64,000 bases of DNA from an uncultured Porphyromonas sp. GTDB taxonomy: Bacteria > Bacteroidota > Bacteroidia > Bacteroidales > Porphyromonadaceae. Positions 44,086-52,289 of the stretch are shown here, piece by piece. Where the stretch lies: the NCBI GenBank assembly GCA_905372565.1, contig CAJPPK010000003.1:62001-126000 (forward strand). Reading direction: 5' to 3'. Below the pieces are notes generated by a model, which had not been told where the DNA came from, did no database searches, and saw only the letters and a list, made by a program, of their open reading frames with translations. Position numbers and translations under genes: made by a program. Each line of letters begins with the position of its first letter. Positions within the stretch are counted from its first letter, which is position 1.

Positions 44086-45636
44086 TTAACGAACCGCATT
44101 TGGTGGACGGATGTGGAAGATACGGGAGATGGCCTTGACCAAGTCCGGTGCTTCCACGAGAGGATAGTCCTGCTCCTTGGCCGAGATACCTGCCCCGAAG
44201 AGGATGCAGGGGCTATCGATAGCCGTGGAGATGAGCTGTAGGTTCGGATTATCGGTAGGCTCCTCGACCGTCCAGCCAGGGATGAGCGTCCAGTAGACGT
44301 CTGCTAGGTAGCGGTTGTGTACGGAGCGTCGTAGGCGAAGGGCTTCGTCGCTGAGGGAGCTCTGTGTGATGAGTCGCTCTCCTGTGACTGCCATACCTAT
44401 GCCTTCCATCTCTTCGAGGAAGGAGGCCGAGCGCTGCTGTAGCTCGGAGAGGCTGATGCGCTTGCTTTCGGCGAGCTTCTTATTCAGGATCAGTCGCCCA
44501 TCTTGGAGATGCTCGACCCAGCTCCCCTGACCGTAAAGGGCGGAGAGGAAGAGGTTAAGCAGGGCGCTGGCCTTCTTGGTGCTGAACTGTCCGTAGCGAT
44601 CCTCTGCCCCCTTGAAGTTCGGGCGCTGGTAGTGGCTATAGCCTGTACCTGTGAGTGCCACGAGGTAGCCGTTACGACCGAACTTCTGATCTAGTACCTT
44701 CAGTAGGCTGTGGATATTCTGATCTAGTCGGACGTAGGCATCGACCTCCTCGCCTGTAAGTTCGCTACTCGTGCCACGGGGGCGTACATCGAGGCTGTAG
44801 CCGAGGGCAAGCATCCCAAGGGCCTTACTCTCGGTATATCCTCCCGCCTCGAGCAGACGTAGGGCGAGGGTCGTGACCTCTTCGTTGGCTAGGGCACTAC
44901 GCTTAAATTCTCCAGCCTGGAAGCCTTGGTAGCGGTGACTGAAGCGCTGACTCCAGTCGCTCCAGGAGCGCTGTGGTGTGGAGTAGCTCTTCTGTGGTGT
45001 CCAGAGCATCTGCCCTGCGACTAAGCGTTTGTTGGGTCCCTCTGCGGAGCGGTTGTACGCTTCGATGGCCTTAGGCATCGCTTCGTAGTAGCTGGAGGAA
45101 GCCCAAGATCCTATTTTATCATCTAGCCAGAATGCGCCATTGCCAAACCATCCTGCCGAAGTAATCGCTACCTCTGCTGAGGGCGCTACGGCATAGACTA
45201 GGCTGGCTCCTCCTGAAGCCTCTTTGAGTCGGTCACCAAGGGTGTTGACCTGAAGCGCCTTAGGAGAGAAGGTGTCTCGTGAATAGTGCCCTAGGACTTG
45301 ACTGTCGTGGAAGATACTACGACGCTGCTGGAGCTTGCTGTCCCAGATCGTGGGACGCTCGATGCCATGGATCTGAGGATAAGCTCCAGTATGAAGTGTC
45401 GCTACCGATGAGGCACGATTGAGCTCTACCAGCGGGAAGGAGAGATGGCGCTCATAGCGACCATCCGTGATCATGCGGTTGATCCCGTCACTGACGAATA
45501 GCGGACGGAGCTGCTCGAGGTAGTCTGCTCGTAGGTCTTCGACGGTGATGTAGACGATGATGCGGGGGAGCTCACTAGCTAGGGCTGGTTGCTGAAGAGC
45601 GACAAGGGCTAGCAGGGAGGTCAGTAGGTAGCGCAT
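44086..45636 (-). CDS. Alkaline-phosphatase-superfamily protein, probably catalytically dead
   Basis: The product (516 residues from the ATG at 45636, preceded by GAAGGA) has a signal peptide MRYLLTSLLALVALQQPALAS. The fold follows PafA/type I phosphodiesterase proteins: VYITVEDLRADYL, LHTGAYPQIHGI, RLDQNIHSLLKVLDQKFGRNGYLVAL. But active-site positions are changed: V-E-D replaces the metal D-Q-M, RASSVATLHTG replaces T-G-P-G-H-A-S-x-Y-T-G (no nucleophile Thr), APSAEVAIT replaces the K-D-R-G-AI region, and LTGTGYSHY replaces the x-T-x-D-H-G metal motif. It overlaps or abuts the DUF4105 gene. It probably has a structural or partner role. Confidence 0.75.
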   Translation of the reverse strand: MRYLLTSLLALVALQQPALASELPRIIVYITVEDLRADYLEQLRPLFVSDGINRMITDGRYERHLSFPLVELNRASSVATLHTGAYPQIHGIERPTIWDSKLQQRRSIFHDSQVLGHYSRDTFSPKALQVNTLGDRLKEASGGASLVYAVAPSAEVAITSAGWFGNGAFWLDDKIGSWASSSYYEAMPKAIEAYNRSAEGPNKRLVAGQMLWTPQKSYSTPQRSWSDWSQRFSHRYQGFQAGEFKRSALANEEVTTLALRLLEAGGYTESKALGMLALGYSLDVRPRGTSSELTGEEVDAYVRLDQNIHSLLKVLDQKFGRNGYLVALTGTGYSHYQRPNFKGAEDRYGQFSTKKASALLNLFLSALYGQGSWVEHLQDGRLILNKKLAESKRISLSELQQRSASFLEEMEGIGMAVTGERLITQSSLSDEALRLRRSVHNRYLADVYWTLIPGWTVEEPTDNPNLQLISTAIDSPCILFGAGISAKEQDYPLVEAPDLVKAISRIFHIRPPNAVR

Positions 45637-45667
45637 ACTGCGTCCTTCGAGGGTGTGTTTGGTCTTC

Positions 45668-47002
45668 TTAGGGCGCATGATGTAGGGTGTGATCCTTGCC
45701 TGTCTGCTTGATCTGTCCTATCTGCAAGAGAAGGAGGCTAAGGGCGATGAGATAGACACTCGGATTGATCCCCTGCCCCTGTGTGAGGGCAATGATGGGG
45801 AAGAGGATAAGTGCTACGATATAGAGGTAATGCAAGGCTCGGCGAAGGGCGATCGTGCGTCTGCCGAAGAGAGCCAAGATAGGGAGCAGTAGGTAGCCGG
45901 GATGTAGGACGAGGAGATTCCAGTTCGTCGTGATCATCGGATGCTCCGAGATGAAGACGAGGAAGAAGAGCAGAGCTCCCGCTAATCCTGCACCGACGAA
46001 GACGATACTCTCTAGGAGGAGAGGAAGATGCTTGCCTCTCCAGCGTGCATAGGCAACAAATGCTGAAAGGAGTGCCAGGAGACCAAAGAGGGTGAGGGGG
46101 TGGGTGATCCAGAGCGATTTGTCCTTGATCGGTTGGCTCTGTCCATAGACCTCCGTTCGCTCCACAAGATTGATCCACTGATCCTGATGCTCTCCTCTTA
46201 ACCCGTAGTGTAGGTGGGAGAGGAGTACTGTGGCATCGGTGGGAATGAAGAAGCGATCACGCAGGCTGAGCGGTGCGTCGAGCTGTGTCCCCATAGCGAG
46301 GTCAGTACCGAGCACGAGCCAGGGAGAGGAGGCTTCGAGCCGGTTGATCACTTCACGCCAAGTCTTGGGCATGAGGACGGAGTCCATAGCCTTGCTCTGC
46401 CCGACGAGAACGAGTGTATCGCTCCCAGCGCTACCACCCTGAGCTGCCAGTAGGGTCGCTAGGTAGAGGTCAAGGGGACGGGTGCTACAGTTGTTGCGGA
46501 AGGCATTGTAGCGGTAGACCTGATGGGCAGGCTGGATGTTCTCTAGGAGCTTTCGCCAGAGGTCTGCTCGCTGGAGGCTATCTGTCTTAAGGATGGACTC
46601 GTGTACCGCCCCATGGCGGAGATATTCCTCGAAGTAATCCGCCGTGGCCATAGGTGCCACGATGTAGTCTGTCTTCCCCTGAATGAAGCGCCAAGTAAAG
46701 TCTCCAGAGAAGTCAAAAAGGCCATAGTTGAAGGTCACGTCAATCCCCTGCTCGGGATCTTGTACACGTAGACCAGCATGACCGTAGAGGGTATAGGAGG
46801 CCTCTCCATGTGGATCGGAGGCGAGGAAGCTCACGACGGAGCTTCCCGAGAGCTGTGTAGGGAGTCCGTAGGTGGGGTCCGTCGTCTGTCCGAAGGTCAC
46901 TTGCCCTCCTACGAGGATACAAAGAAGTACCAGCACCGCACGTAGGCCGTGGCGCTGGTTCAGATGAAGGAGGGAAAGAAGTCGACGACTCAGTAGATAC
47001 AT
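45668..47002 (-). CDS. DUF4105 (Lnb-type periplasmic domain) membrane protein
   Basis: This 444-residue protein has a signal/anchor (RAVLVLLCILVGGQVTFGQ) and then a periplasmic DUF4105 domain (about 40-290). Conserved residues are SYTLYGHAGLRV (His75), FNYGLFDFSGDFTWRFIQGKTDY and RYNAFRNNCSTRPLDLYL (Cys172), a His/Cys pair that suggests a thiol transferase or peptidase-like centre. The C-terminal part has about five TM helices (LTLFGLLALLSAFVAYARW, LLLESIVFVGAGLAGALLFFLVFI, LLVLHPGYLLLPILALFG, LYIVALILFPIIALTQG, YLIALSLLLLQIGQI). DUF4105 has been linked to lipoprotein N-acylation (Lnb) in Bacteroides; that role is inferred here. The downstream gene overlaps it by 11 bp in its longest form. 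Confidence 0.8.
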   Translation of the reverse strand: MYLLSRRLLSLLHLNQRHGLRAVLVLLCILVGGQVTFGQTTDPTYGLPTQLSGSSVVSFLASDPHGEASYTLYGHAGLRVQDPEQGIDVTFNYGLFDFSGDFTWRFIQGKTDYIVAPMATADYFEEYLRHGAVHESILKTDSLQRADLWRKLLENIQPAHQVYRYNAFRNNCSTRPLDLYLATLLAAQGGSAGSDTLVLVGQSKAMDSVLMPKTWREVINRLEASSPWLVLGTDLAMGTQLDAPLSLRDRFFIPTDATVLLSHLHYGLRGEHQDQWINLVERTEVYGQSQPIKDKSLWITHPLTLFGLLALLSAFVAYARWRGKHLPLLLESIVFVGAGLAGALLFFLVFISEHPMITTNWNLLVLHPGYLLLPILALFGRRTIALRRALHYLYIVALILFPIIALTQGQGINPSVYLIALSLLLLQIGQIKQTGKDHTLHHAP

Positions 47003-47021
47003 CTATACCTTATTATACTAG

Positions 47022-47029
47022 CAAAGATA
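47022..47029 (-). promoter_or_regulatory. -7 box (TATCTTTG) for the DUF4105/AlkP-like operon
   Basis: An exact TAnnTTTG match on the minus strand, 20 bp upstream of the DUF4105 start. Confidence 0.5.
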
Positions 47030-47105
47030 CGAAAAGTAAGTCAAGCCTATCGAATAGAGCTACATCTACGTGCTTCAGAGGACGGTGAGTGCTGCTACCC
47101 CAGAT

Positions 47106-47191
47106 CACAATATACCCAATCGAAGCATTACAATATACCCAACCGATGGACTGCTATATACGTAACCATGACATCACTATATACCTAATCG
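47106..47191. repeat. 23-bp-period array, ATATACCCAACCG family, copy 2 (4 units)
   Basis: ATATAC cores at 47110, 47133, 47156 and 47179 are exactly 23 bp apart, each followed by CCAATCG, CCAACCG, GTAACCA or CTAATCG, all in one orientation. It lies about 100 bp upstream of the DUF4105/AlkP-like operon, in the 389-bp gap that separates it from the terminator of the seven-gene operon. No other feature was found in the gap apart from the -7 box and that terminator. Confidence 0.88.
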
Positions 47192-47289
47192 TCGGCTCGT
47201 GTCGGTCGGGGCTGATCGCTCCCTCGATGAGAGACGATAGGGGAGGATTAGGAGGCCATCGAGGGATGCTCCCTCTGTCATCTGTATAA

Positions 47290-47335
47290 AATGATCATGG
47301 CTTACCCATCGGAGGATGGGTAAGCCATGATCATT
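47290..47335 (-). terminator. Terminator of the lptF-to-coiled-coil operon
   Basis: AATGATCATGGCTTACCCATC (47290-47310, 21 bp shown in two parts: AATGATCATGG, CTTACCCATC) pairs perfectly with GATGGGTAAGC, CATGATCATT. It lies about 60 bp past the last stop on the minus strand. Confidence 0.82.
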
Positions 47336-47391
47336 AGTATGCTAGGTCGTGCGGAGCCCGATCGGGGCTGGAGCGCTAGAGGTGTTGGTTT

Positions 47392-48297
47392 TTAGAGTGC
47401 GAAGGAGGCCGACCCGATCTGGTTGCCGTCTGCGAATATCTTCACTCGGTAGGTACCACTCTGTAGACTCTCTTCGACAGGCCAGTACATGGTCACAGGG
47501 GTATCCTCTCCGTTGTACTCGATCTCACGGCGGATGGAGTAGGGGATCTGTTTGCCCTCGAAGGCGAAGGTACCCGAAGAGGCCTTGGTGAGTAGCTCAT
47601 CGTTGGGCTGCGTGATACGGATGTAGAAGGTCTTCTCGCCTACACTGGCCGTGACATTCTTAGCGATGAAGAAGTGAATCTGGATATTGACCGTCTTCTC
47701 GAGCTTCTTACTTGGCTTACCTCGTTTGTCAAGTGGGGTGATCACGATGCGTGTCGCATCGAGCTTGGCAGCTAGCTTCACTCGGTCGGTGAGGTGTGCC
47801 TTCTCCGTAGAGAGCTGTTGGGCTTCATTGGAGGCACGCTCATAGTTAGCACGTACTTCGGAGTTCTCTTGACGTAGCTGGGCATTGGTGCGCTGAAGGG
47901 AGTCGATCTGCCCGACATAGCTCTTGAGCACGGAGCGTAGGGTCGAGACCTCCTTGGTCAGCTGACTGATACGCTGGGCACTGGTCGCTTTGCTTTGCTT
48001 GAGCTCCTTCTGTAGTTGCTCGACTTTGGATCGCTCGGCGAGGAGCTGAGAGATCAGCGAGTCGGTCGCTAGCGATACCTTCTGCTCTCCGAGACCACCA
48101 GCGAGCTTCTGATACTGGATGTCATACTCGGAGGCGAGCTTCTCGAGCTCCTCCTGCATGAGCTCCTTCTGCTGGTTCGTGAAGATCTCTTTCTCCTCCT
48201 GGAGCTGAGCACGCTCGTTGTTGAGGACGTAGTAGAACCCGATGATAAGTGCCACGATGATGGCTATAGCAGCCAGGATGACATGCTTGACTTTCAT
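47392..48297 (-). CDS. Membrane-anchored coiled-coil protein of unknown function
   Basis: I do not recognise a named family. The 301-residue protein has a short N-terminus, one TM helix (HVILAAIAIIVALIIGFYYVL), a long coiled coil (about 27-185, rich in Glu/Gln/Lys: ERAQLQEEKEIFTNQQKEL, SKVEQLQKELKQSK, VSTLRSVLKSYVGQIDSLQ) and a beta-rich C-terminal domain (about 190-301: TRIVITPLDKRGKPSKKLEKT, NIQIHFFIAKNVTASVG, SGTYRVKIFADGNQIGSASFAL). The layout suggests a periplasm-facing tether or scaffold. It is the last gene of the seven-gene operon, 16 bp after the DUF3256 gene. Confidence 0.75.
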   Translation of the reverse strand: MKVKHVILAAIAIIVALIIGFYYVLNNERAQLQEEKEIFTNQQKELMQEELEKLASEYDIQYQKLAGGLGEQKVSLATDSLISQLLAERSKVEQLQKELKQSKATSAQRISQLTKEVSTLRSVLKSYVGQIDSLQRTNAQLRQENSEVRANYERASNEAQQLSTEKAHLTDRVKLAAKLDATRIVITPLDKRGKPSKKLEKTVNIQIHFFIAKNVTASVGEKTFYIRITQPNDELLTKASSGTFAFEGKQIPYSIRREIEYNGEDTPVTMYWPVEESLQSGTYRVKIFADGNQIGSASFAL

Positions 48298-48313
48298 AGA
48301 TGATAGAGGCAGT

Positions 48314-48976
48314 TTACTTGATAGCGGTGAGTGAGAAAGCCGAACCCGTCCAGCGATAGGTCAGGGTCGGTAGCAAGGTAAGGAGCTGCATCAGCTCTGT
48401 GCTCTGGCGGTCTTCTTCGGAGAGTAGCACGGAGGGACGGATGAGTAGGATCGGTTCATCTCCCACCTGCCAGCTCATCTCATAGTGGAGAGGATAGAGT
48501 AGCTCGCGCAGGCGCCCACATGCCCAGATAGAGGAGAGCTTCATCGAGCTGATGAAGTCCTTAGCCTCGGGGAGAGTGAGTAGTGGACTCCTTGTTTGGA
48601 GAGGTCGCCCATCCTTGTCAAAGAAGGATAGCCGAGCATCTGTCTGGGGGGCTGATACCGTCTCGATGACAGCTGATAGACTATTCCCTCCGAGTAGCGG
48701 TAGTAGACGGAGCTCCCAGCGCCCTACCTCACTGGTCTGTAAGGTAAGTCCCTGCGGAGAGAAGCTCAGGAGCTTGACCCCTAGATCCAGCTCAAGGGGG
48801 GCTTGGGTAGAGTCTTGCTCTAGATGATGGAGGATCTTGCCTCGGAGCTCGGCATCGAGTACATCACATACAGCGAAGGCTTCACGTAGGGGAGCGAGCT
48901 TCGATGACTGTGCCGAGGCTAGGATCGTACTCCCCAGTAAGAGCGCTAGGCAGGTAAGCTGACGGAAGAATTTCAT
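48314..48976 (-). CDS. DUF3256 family exported protein
   Basis: This 220-residue protein starts at the ATG at 48976, which gives a signal peptide (MKFFRQLTCLALLLGSTILASAQ); the longer frame adds 18 unlikely residues. The mature part (REAFAVCDVLDAELRGKILHHL... LGVKLLSFSPQGLTLQTSEVGRWELRLLPL ... AVIETVSAPQTDARLSFFD) fits DUF3256, a Bacteroidota family of unknown function about 200 residues long. It lies 16 bp after kdsA and 16 bp before the coiled-coil gene. Confidence 0.7.
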   Translation of the reverse strand: MKFFRQLTCLALLLGSTILASAQSSKLAPLREAFAVCDVLDAELRGKILHHLEQDSTQAPLELDLGVKLLSFSPQGLTLQTSEVGRWELRLLPLLGGNSLSAVIETVSAPQTDARLSFFDKDGRPLQTRSPLLTLPEAKDFISSMKLSSIWACGRLRELLYPLHYEMSWQVGDEPILLIRPSVLLSEEDRQSTELMQLLTLLPTLTYRWTGSAFSLTAIK

Positions 48977-48992
48977 CAAGAGAATAGGAAGC

Positions 48993-49796
48993 TTAGAGCG
49001 TAGCTGCACGTAGACGAACGAGGCGCTCAAGGAGCCCTTCGAATAGATCTAAAGGCAACATATTGGCACCATCGCTCTTGGCTATGCTAGGATTGGGGTG
49101 GGTCTCGAAGAATAGACCATCTGCACCGACAGCAACAGCTGCTTTGGCGATGGTCTCAATGAGCGCAGGCTTCCCTCCCGTGACTCCCGATGCCTGGTTC
49201 GGACGCTGTAGCGAGTGTGTCACATCCATGACGACAGGGAAGCCTGTAGAGCGCATCGCAGGGATGTTCGTGAAGTCCACGACGAGGTCAGAGTAGCCGA
49301 AGCTATTCCCTCGCTCGGTGAGGATGACTTGGTCATTCCCACACTCCGTGACCTTATTGGCCGCATGCTCCATCCCCGAGGCAGAGAGGAATTGTCCCTT
49401 CTTGATGTTGACCATCTTACCCGTGCGAGCAGCTGCAGCGATGAGATCCGTCTGACGGCAGAGGAAGGCGGGGATCTGTAGGACATCGACGTATTCGGCG
49501 GCCATAGCGGCCTCCTGTGTCTCATGAATATCCGTCACGACTGGGATGTCGAAGGTCTCACGTACCTTGCGAAGGATCTTCAGTGCCTTTTCGTCCCCAA
49601 TGCCGGTGAAGCTATCGACACGTGAGCGGTTCGCCTTGCGATAAGAGCCCTTGAAGATATAGGGGATGCCTAGGCGCTGAGTGATCTCTACGATGCGCTC
49701 AGCGATGAGTAGCGGAGTCGTTTCATCCTCGATAGCGCATGGACCGGCCATGAGGAAGAAGTTCGGCGTAGCCGTGAGGTCTTTATACTGAATCAT
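48993..49796 (-). CDS. kdsA: 3-deoxy-8-phosphooctulonate synthase (KDO-8-P synthase)
   Basis: This 267-residue TIM-barrel enzyme joins phosphoenolpyruvate and arabinose 5-phosphate to make KDO 8-phosphate for LPS inner core. Motifs: FFLMAGPCAIEDE at the start, YIFKGSYRKANRSRVDSFTG, VVTDIHETQEAAMAAEYVDVLQIPAFLCRQTDLIAAAA in pieces, MVNIKKGQFLSASGM, FGYSDLVVDFTNIPAMRS, PVVMDVTHSLQRPNQASGVTGG in pieces, and FFETHPNPSIAKSDGANMLPL. All are intact. It starts 13 bp after miaA. Confidence 0.96.
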   Translation of the reverse strand: MIQYKDLTATPNFFLMAGPCAIEDETTPLLIAERIVEITQRLGIPYIFKGSYRKANRSRVDSFTGIGDEKALKILRKVRETFDIPVVTDIHETQEAAMAAEYVDVLQIPAFLCRQTDLIAAAARTGKMVNIKKGQFLSASGMEHAANKVTECGNDQVILTERGNSFGYSDLVVDFTNIPAMRSTGFPVVMDVTHSLQRPNQASGVTGGKPALIETIAKAAVAVGADGLFFETHPNPSIAKSDGANMLPLDLFEGLLERLVRLRAATL

Positions 49797-49809
49797 AGGG
49801 TAAGCGGTG

Positions 49810-50742
49810 TTAAGGGTGTGCTTGGAGCCACTGCTCGGAGAGCTCCAGTGCGATGGCTAGTTGTTCCTCCCTAGGGAGTAGTGCATCGATATAGTGTAGG
49901 GTAAAACCTCGTCGCTCCATACCTCGGAACCAAGTCATCTGACGCTTGGCGAACTGATGTATGGCAGTCTCTAGTGCTGAGAACATCTCCTCATAGGATA
50001 GCTCGCCAAGAAGGTGTAGTGTGAGGAACTTATACTCTAGCCCGTAATAGATCAGATTCTCGGGGGCAATGCCGGAGCTTAGGAGTGTGCGAACTTCCTC
50101 CAGCATACCTTCCTGATCCAGACGGATACGCAGACGCTGGGTGATACGACGGCGGCGCTCCTCTCTCGGGAGATCAAGGCAAAGGATGAGACTTGAGATA
50201 GGAGGATACTCGGTATGGTCAATACCATCACGACTAAGCTGAGCTTGGTGGTCTGCTATCTCGATGGCACGGATAGCACGTGAGGGACTATCGAGGTCAG
50301 TCGTATTGTGAAGTGCGCCATAGCTGGCAAGTCGATCTCGTAGCTCGGTGATCGTCTTCCCAGTAAGCTCTTCACGTAGCTTGGTGTTGGGGGGGACGTC
50401 TGGTAGCTGATAGCCTTTGAGAACAGCTTCAGCGTAGAGCCCCGTCCCTCCACAGAGTAGGGGGAGCTTACCTCGTCCTATGATGTCTGCATAGGCCTTG
50501 TGAAAAGCACGCTGCCAAGCGAAGAGGCTGTATTTAGTACCAGCTGGTACGATATCAATGAGGTGATAGGGGATATCACGCCCCTCGACCTGATACTCTC
50601 GGATATCCTTACCCGTACCGATGTCCATCCCCTGATAGACTTGGCGGGAGTCTGCACTGAGTAGCTCCGCACCAAGTCGATCAGCGAGTAGGACACCTAA
50701 GGCTGTTTTGCCTGAGGCGGTAGGGCCTAGGAGTGTGATCAT
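49810..50742 (-). CDS. miaA: tRNA dimethylallyltransferase MiaA
   Basis: This 310-residue enzyme adds an isopentenyl group to A37 of tRNAs reading UNN codons. It opens with MITLLGPTASGKTALGVLLA (P-loop at residues 6-13), then LLSADSRQVYQGMDIGTGK, IPYHLIDIVPAGTKYSLFAWQ, GKLPLLCGGTGLYAEAVLKG, SPSRAIRAIEIA and FAKRQMTWFRG. The length is typical. Its ATG overlaps the guaB stop by 4 bp, so translation is probably coupled. Confidence 0.95.
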   Translation of the reverse strand: MITLLGPTASGKTALGVLLADRLGAELLSADSRQVYQGMDIGTGKDIREYQVEGRDIPYHLIDIVPAGTKYSLFAWQRAFHKAYADIIGRGKLPLLCGGTGLYAEAVLKGYQLPDVPPNTKLREELTGKTITELRDRLASYGALHNTTDLDSPSRAIRAIEIADHQAQLSRDGIDHTEYPPISSLILCLDLPREERRRRITQRLRIRLDQEGMLEEVRTLLSSGIAPENLIYYGLEYKFLTLHLLGELSYEEMFSALETAIHQFAKRQMTWFRGMERRGFTLHYIDALLPREEQLAIALELSEQWLQAHP

Positions 50743-52235
50743 CCGCGATCCTTCAGGATCACATCATGAGCACCCCCCTCGACGATAGAGGTGCTAGAGA
50801 CGAGGGTGATCTTCGCCTTCTCCTGAAGCTCTGGGAGGGTAATGGCACCACAGCTACACATAGTCGCCTTCATCTTCCCGAGTGTTTGAGCTAGGTTATC
50901 TTTGAGCTTACCTGCATAGGGGACGTAGCTATCGACACCTTCTTCGAACTTCATACCCTCGGTGCCACCACTATCATAGCGCTGCCAGTTCTGAGCACGG
51001 TTAGAGCCTTCACCCCAGTACTCCTTGACGATATTGTTCCCGATCTTGAGTTTGCGAGTGGGAGATTCGTCAAAGCGTGCGAAGTAGCGCCCCATCATGA
51101 GGAAGTCAGCTCCCATAGCTAGAGCAAGGGTCATGTGGTAGTCATGCACTAGACCACCATCGCTACAGATGGGGACGTAGACACCCTTCTCCTCGAAGTA
51201 GCGATCACGAGCCTGTGCTACATCGATGATAGCCGTTGCTTGACCACGACCGATCCCCTTTTGCTCGCGAGTAATACAGATGGATCCACCACCGATCCCC
51301 ACCTTGACGAAGTCGGCGCCTGCATCTGCGAGGTAGCGGAAGCCTTCTTCGTCTACTACGTTCCCTGCACCGACGAGGACCTTGTCGCCATAGCGCTCCT
51401 TGATCCAGCGAAGGGTATCGTACTGCCACTCTGAATAGCCATCGGATGAGTCGATACAGAGGACATCGGCTCCTGCTTCGACTAGTGCGGGGACACGCTC
51501 AGCAAAGTCTCGAGTATTGATCCCTGCTCCGACAAGGAGCTCCTTCGTCTCCTTATTAGATAACTCGATGGGATTATCCTTGTGTGCATCGTAGTCCTTG
51601 CGGAAGACGAGGTAGACTAGGTTGTCATGCTCGTCGATGATAGGCAGGGTATTCAGCTTATGCTCCCAGATGATATTGTTTGCCTCCTTGAGTGTAATGC
51701 CTAGACGACCGACTTTGAGACGAGAGAAGGGGGTCATGAAGTCCTTGACCTGTGCATCCTCTGGGGTCGTACCTAGACGATAGTCACGGCTGGTGACGAT
51801 CCCGAGGAGGCGACCGTTAGGGCTACCATCTTCAGTGACACCGACCGTGGAGTGCCCTGTCTGACGGCGTAGAGCTAGGACATCACGAAGGGTAGCATCA
51901 GGGCGGATATTCGAGTCGCTTGAGACAAAGCCGGCCTTGAACTTCTTCACACGACGTACCATCTCTGCTTGCTCAGCGATAGGCTGAGATCCGAAGATAA
52001 AGGAGAGCCCTCCATTGCGAGCTAGCTCGATAGCTAGGGTATCATTGGATACCGACTGCATGATCGCAGAGACGAAGGGTATGTTGAGGCTAATACGTGC
52101 CTGCTCACCACGAGCAAAACGTACTAGGGGGGTCGTCAGAGAGACATTCTGAGGGGTGCATTGGCGAGTCGTGAGTCCAGGGATCAGGAGATACTCGCCA
52201 AAGGTGCGGGAAACTTCATTGACAAAGATAGCCAT
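50739..52235 (-). CDS. guaB: Inosine-5'-monophosphate dehydrogenase, divergent Tritrichomonas-like type
   Basis: This 498-residue enzyme oxidises IMP to XMP, the committed step to GMP. The N-terminal barrel half starts with NEVSRTFGEYLLIPGLTT and IPFVSAIMQSVSNDTLAIEL, where most bacteria have MDTVT. A CBS pair follows (about 110-230), then LVGAGINTRDFAERVPALVEAGADVLCIDSSDG in pieces, the catalytic loop VGIGGGSICITREQKG with Cys320, SDGGLVHDYHMTLALAMGADF in pieces, and the flap WGEGSNRAQNWQRYDSGG with the Arg-Tyr dyad. These variants match, from memory, the Tritrichomonas foetus enzyme rather than E. coli GuaB. It overlaps miaA by 4 bp. Confidence 0.93.
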   Translation of the reverse strand: MAIFVNEVSRTFGEYLLIPGLTTRQCTPQNVSLTTPLVRFARGEQARISLNIPFVSAIMQSVSNDTLAIELARNGGLSFIFGSQPIAEQAEMVRRVKKFKAGFVSSDSNIRPDATLRDVLALRRQTGHSTVGVTEDGSPNGRLLGIVTSRDYRLGTTPEDAQVKDFMTPFSRLKVGRLGITLKEANNIIWEHKLNTLPIIDEHDNLVYLVFRKDYDAHKDNPIELSNKETKELLVGAGINTRDFAERVPALVEAGADVLCIDSSDGYSEWQYDTLRWIKERYGDKVLVGAGNVVDEEGFRYLADAGADFVKVGIGGGSICITREQKGIGRGQATAIIDVAQARDRYFEEKGVYVPICSDGGLVHDYHMTLALAMGADFLMMGRYFARFDESPTRKLKIGNNIVKEYWGEGSNRAQNWQRYDSGGTEGMKFEEGVDSYVPYAGKLKDNLAQTLGKMKATMCSCGAITLPELQEKAKITLVSSTSIVEGGAHDVILKDRG

Positions 52236-52289
52236 AGTGCAAGGGGGATGAAGTAATGGTGTACGTTGAAGGTAGAGAAGCGAGGGGAA

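Noticed and set aside
47089..47289. 66-codon plus-strand ORF over the second ATATACCCAACCG array
   Set aside because: Its peptide repeats because the DNA does; no start signals or homology are apparent.
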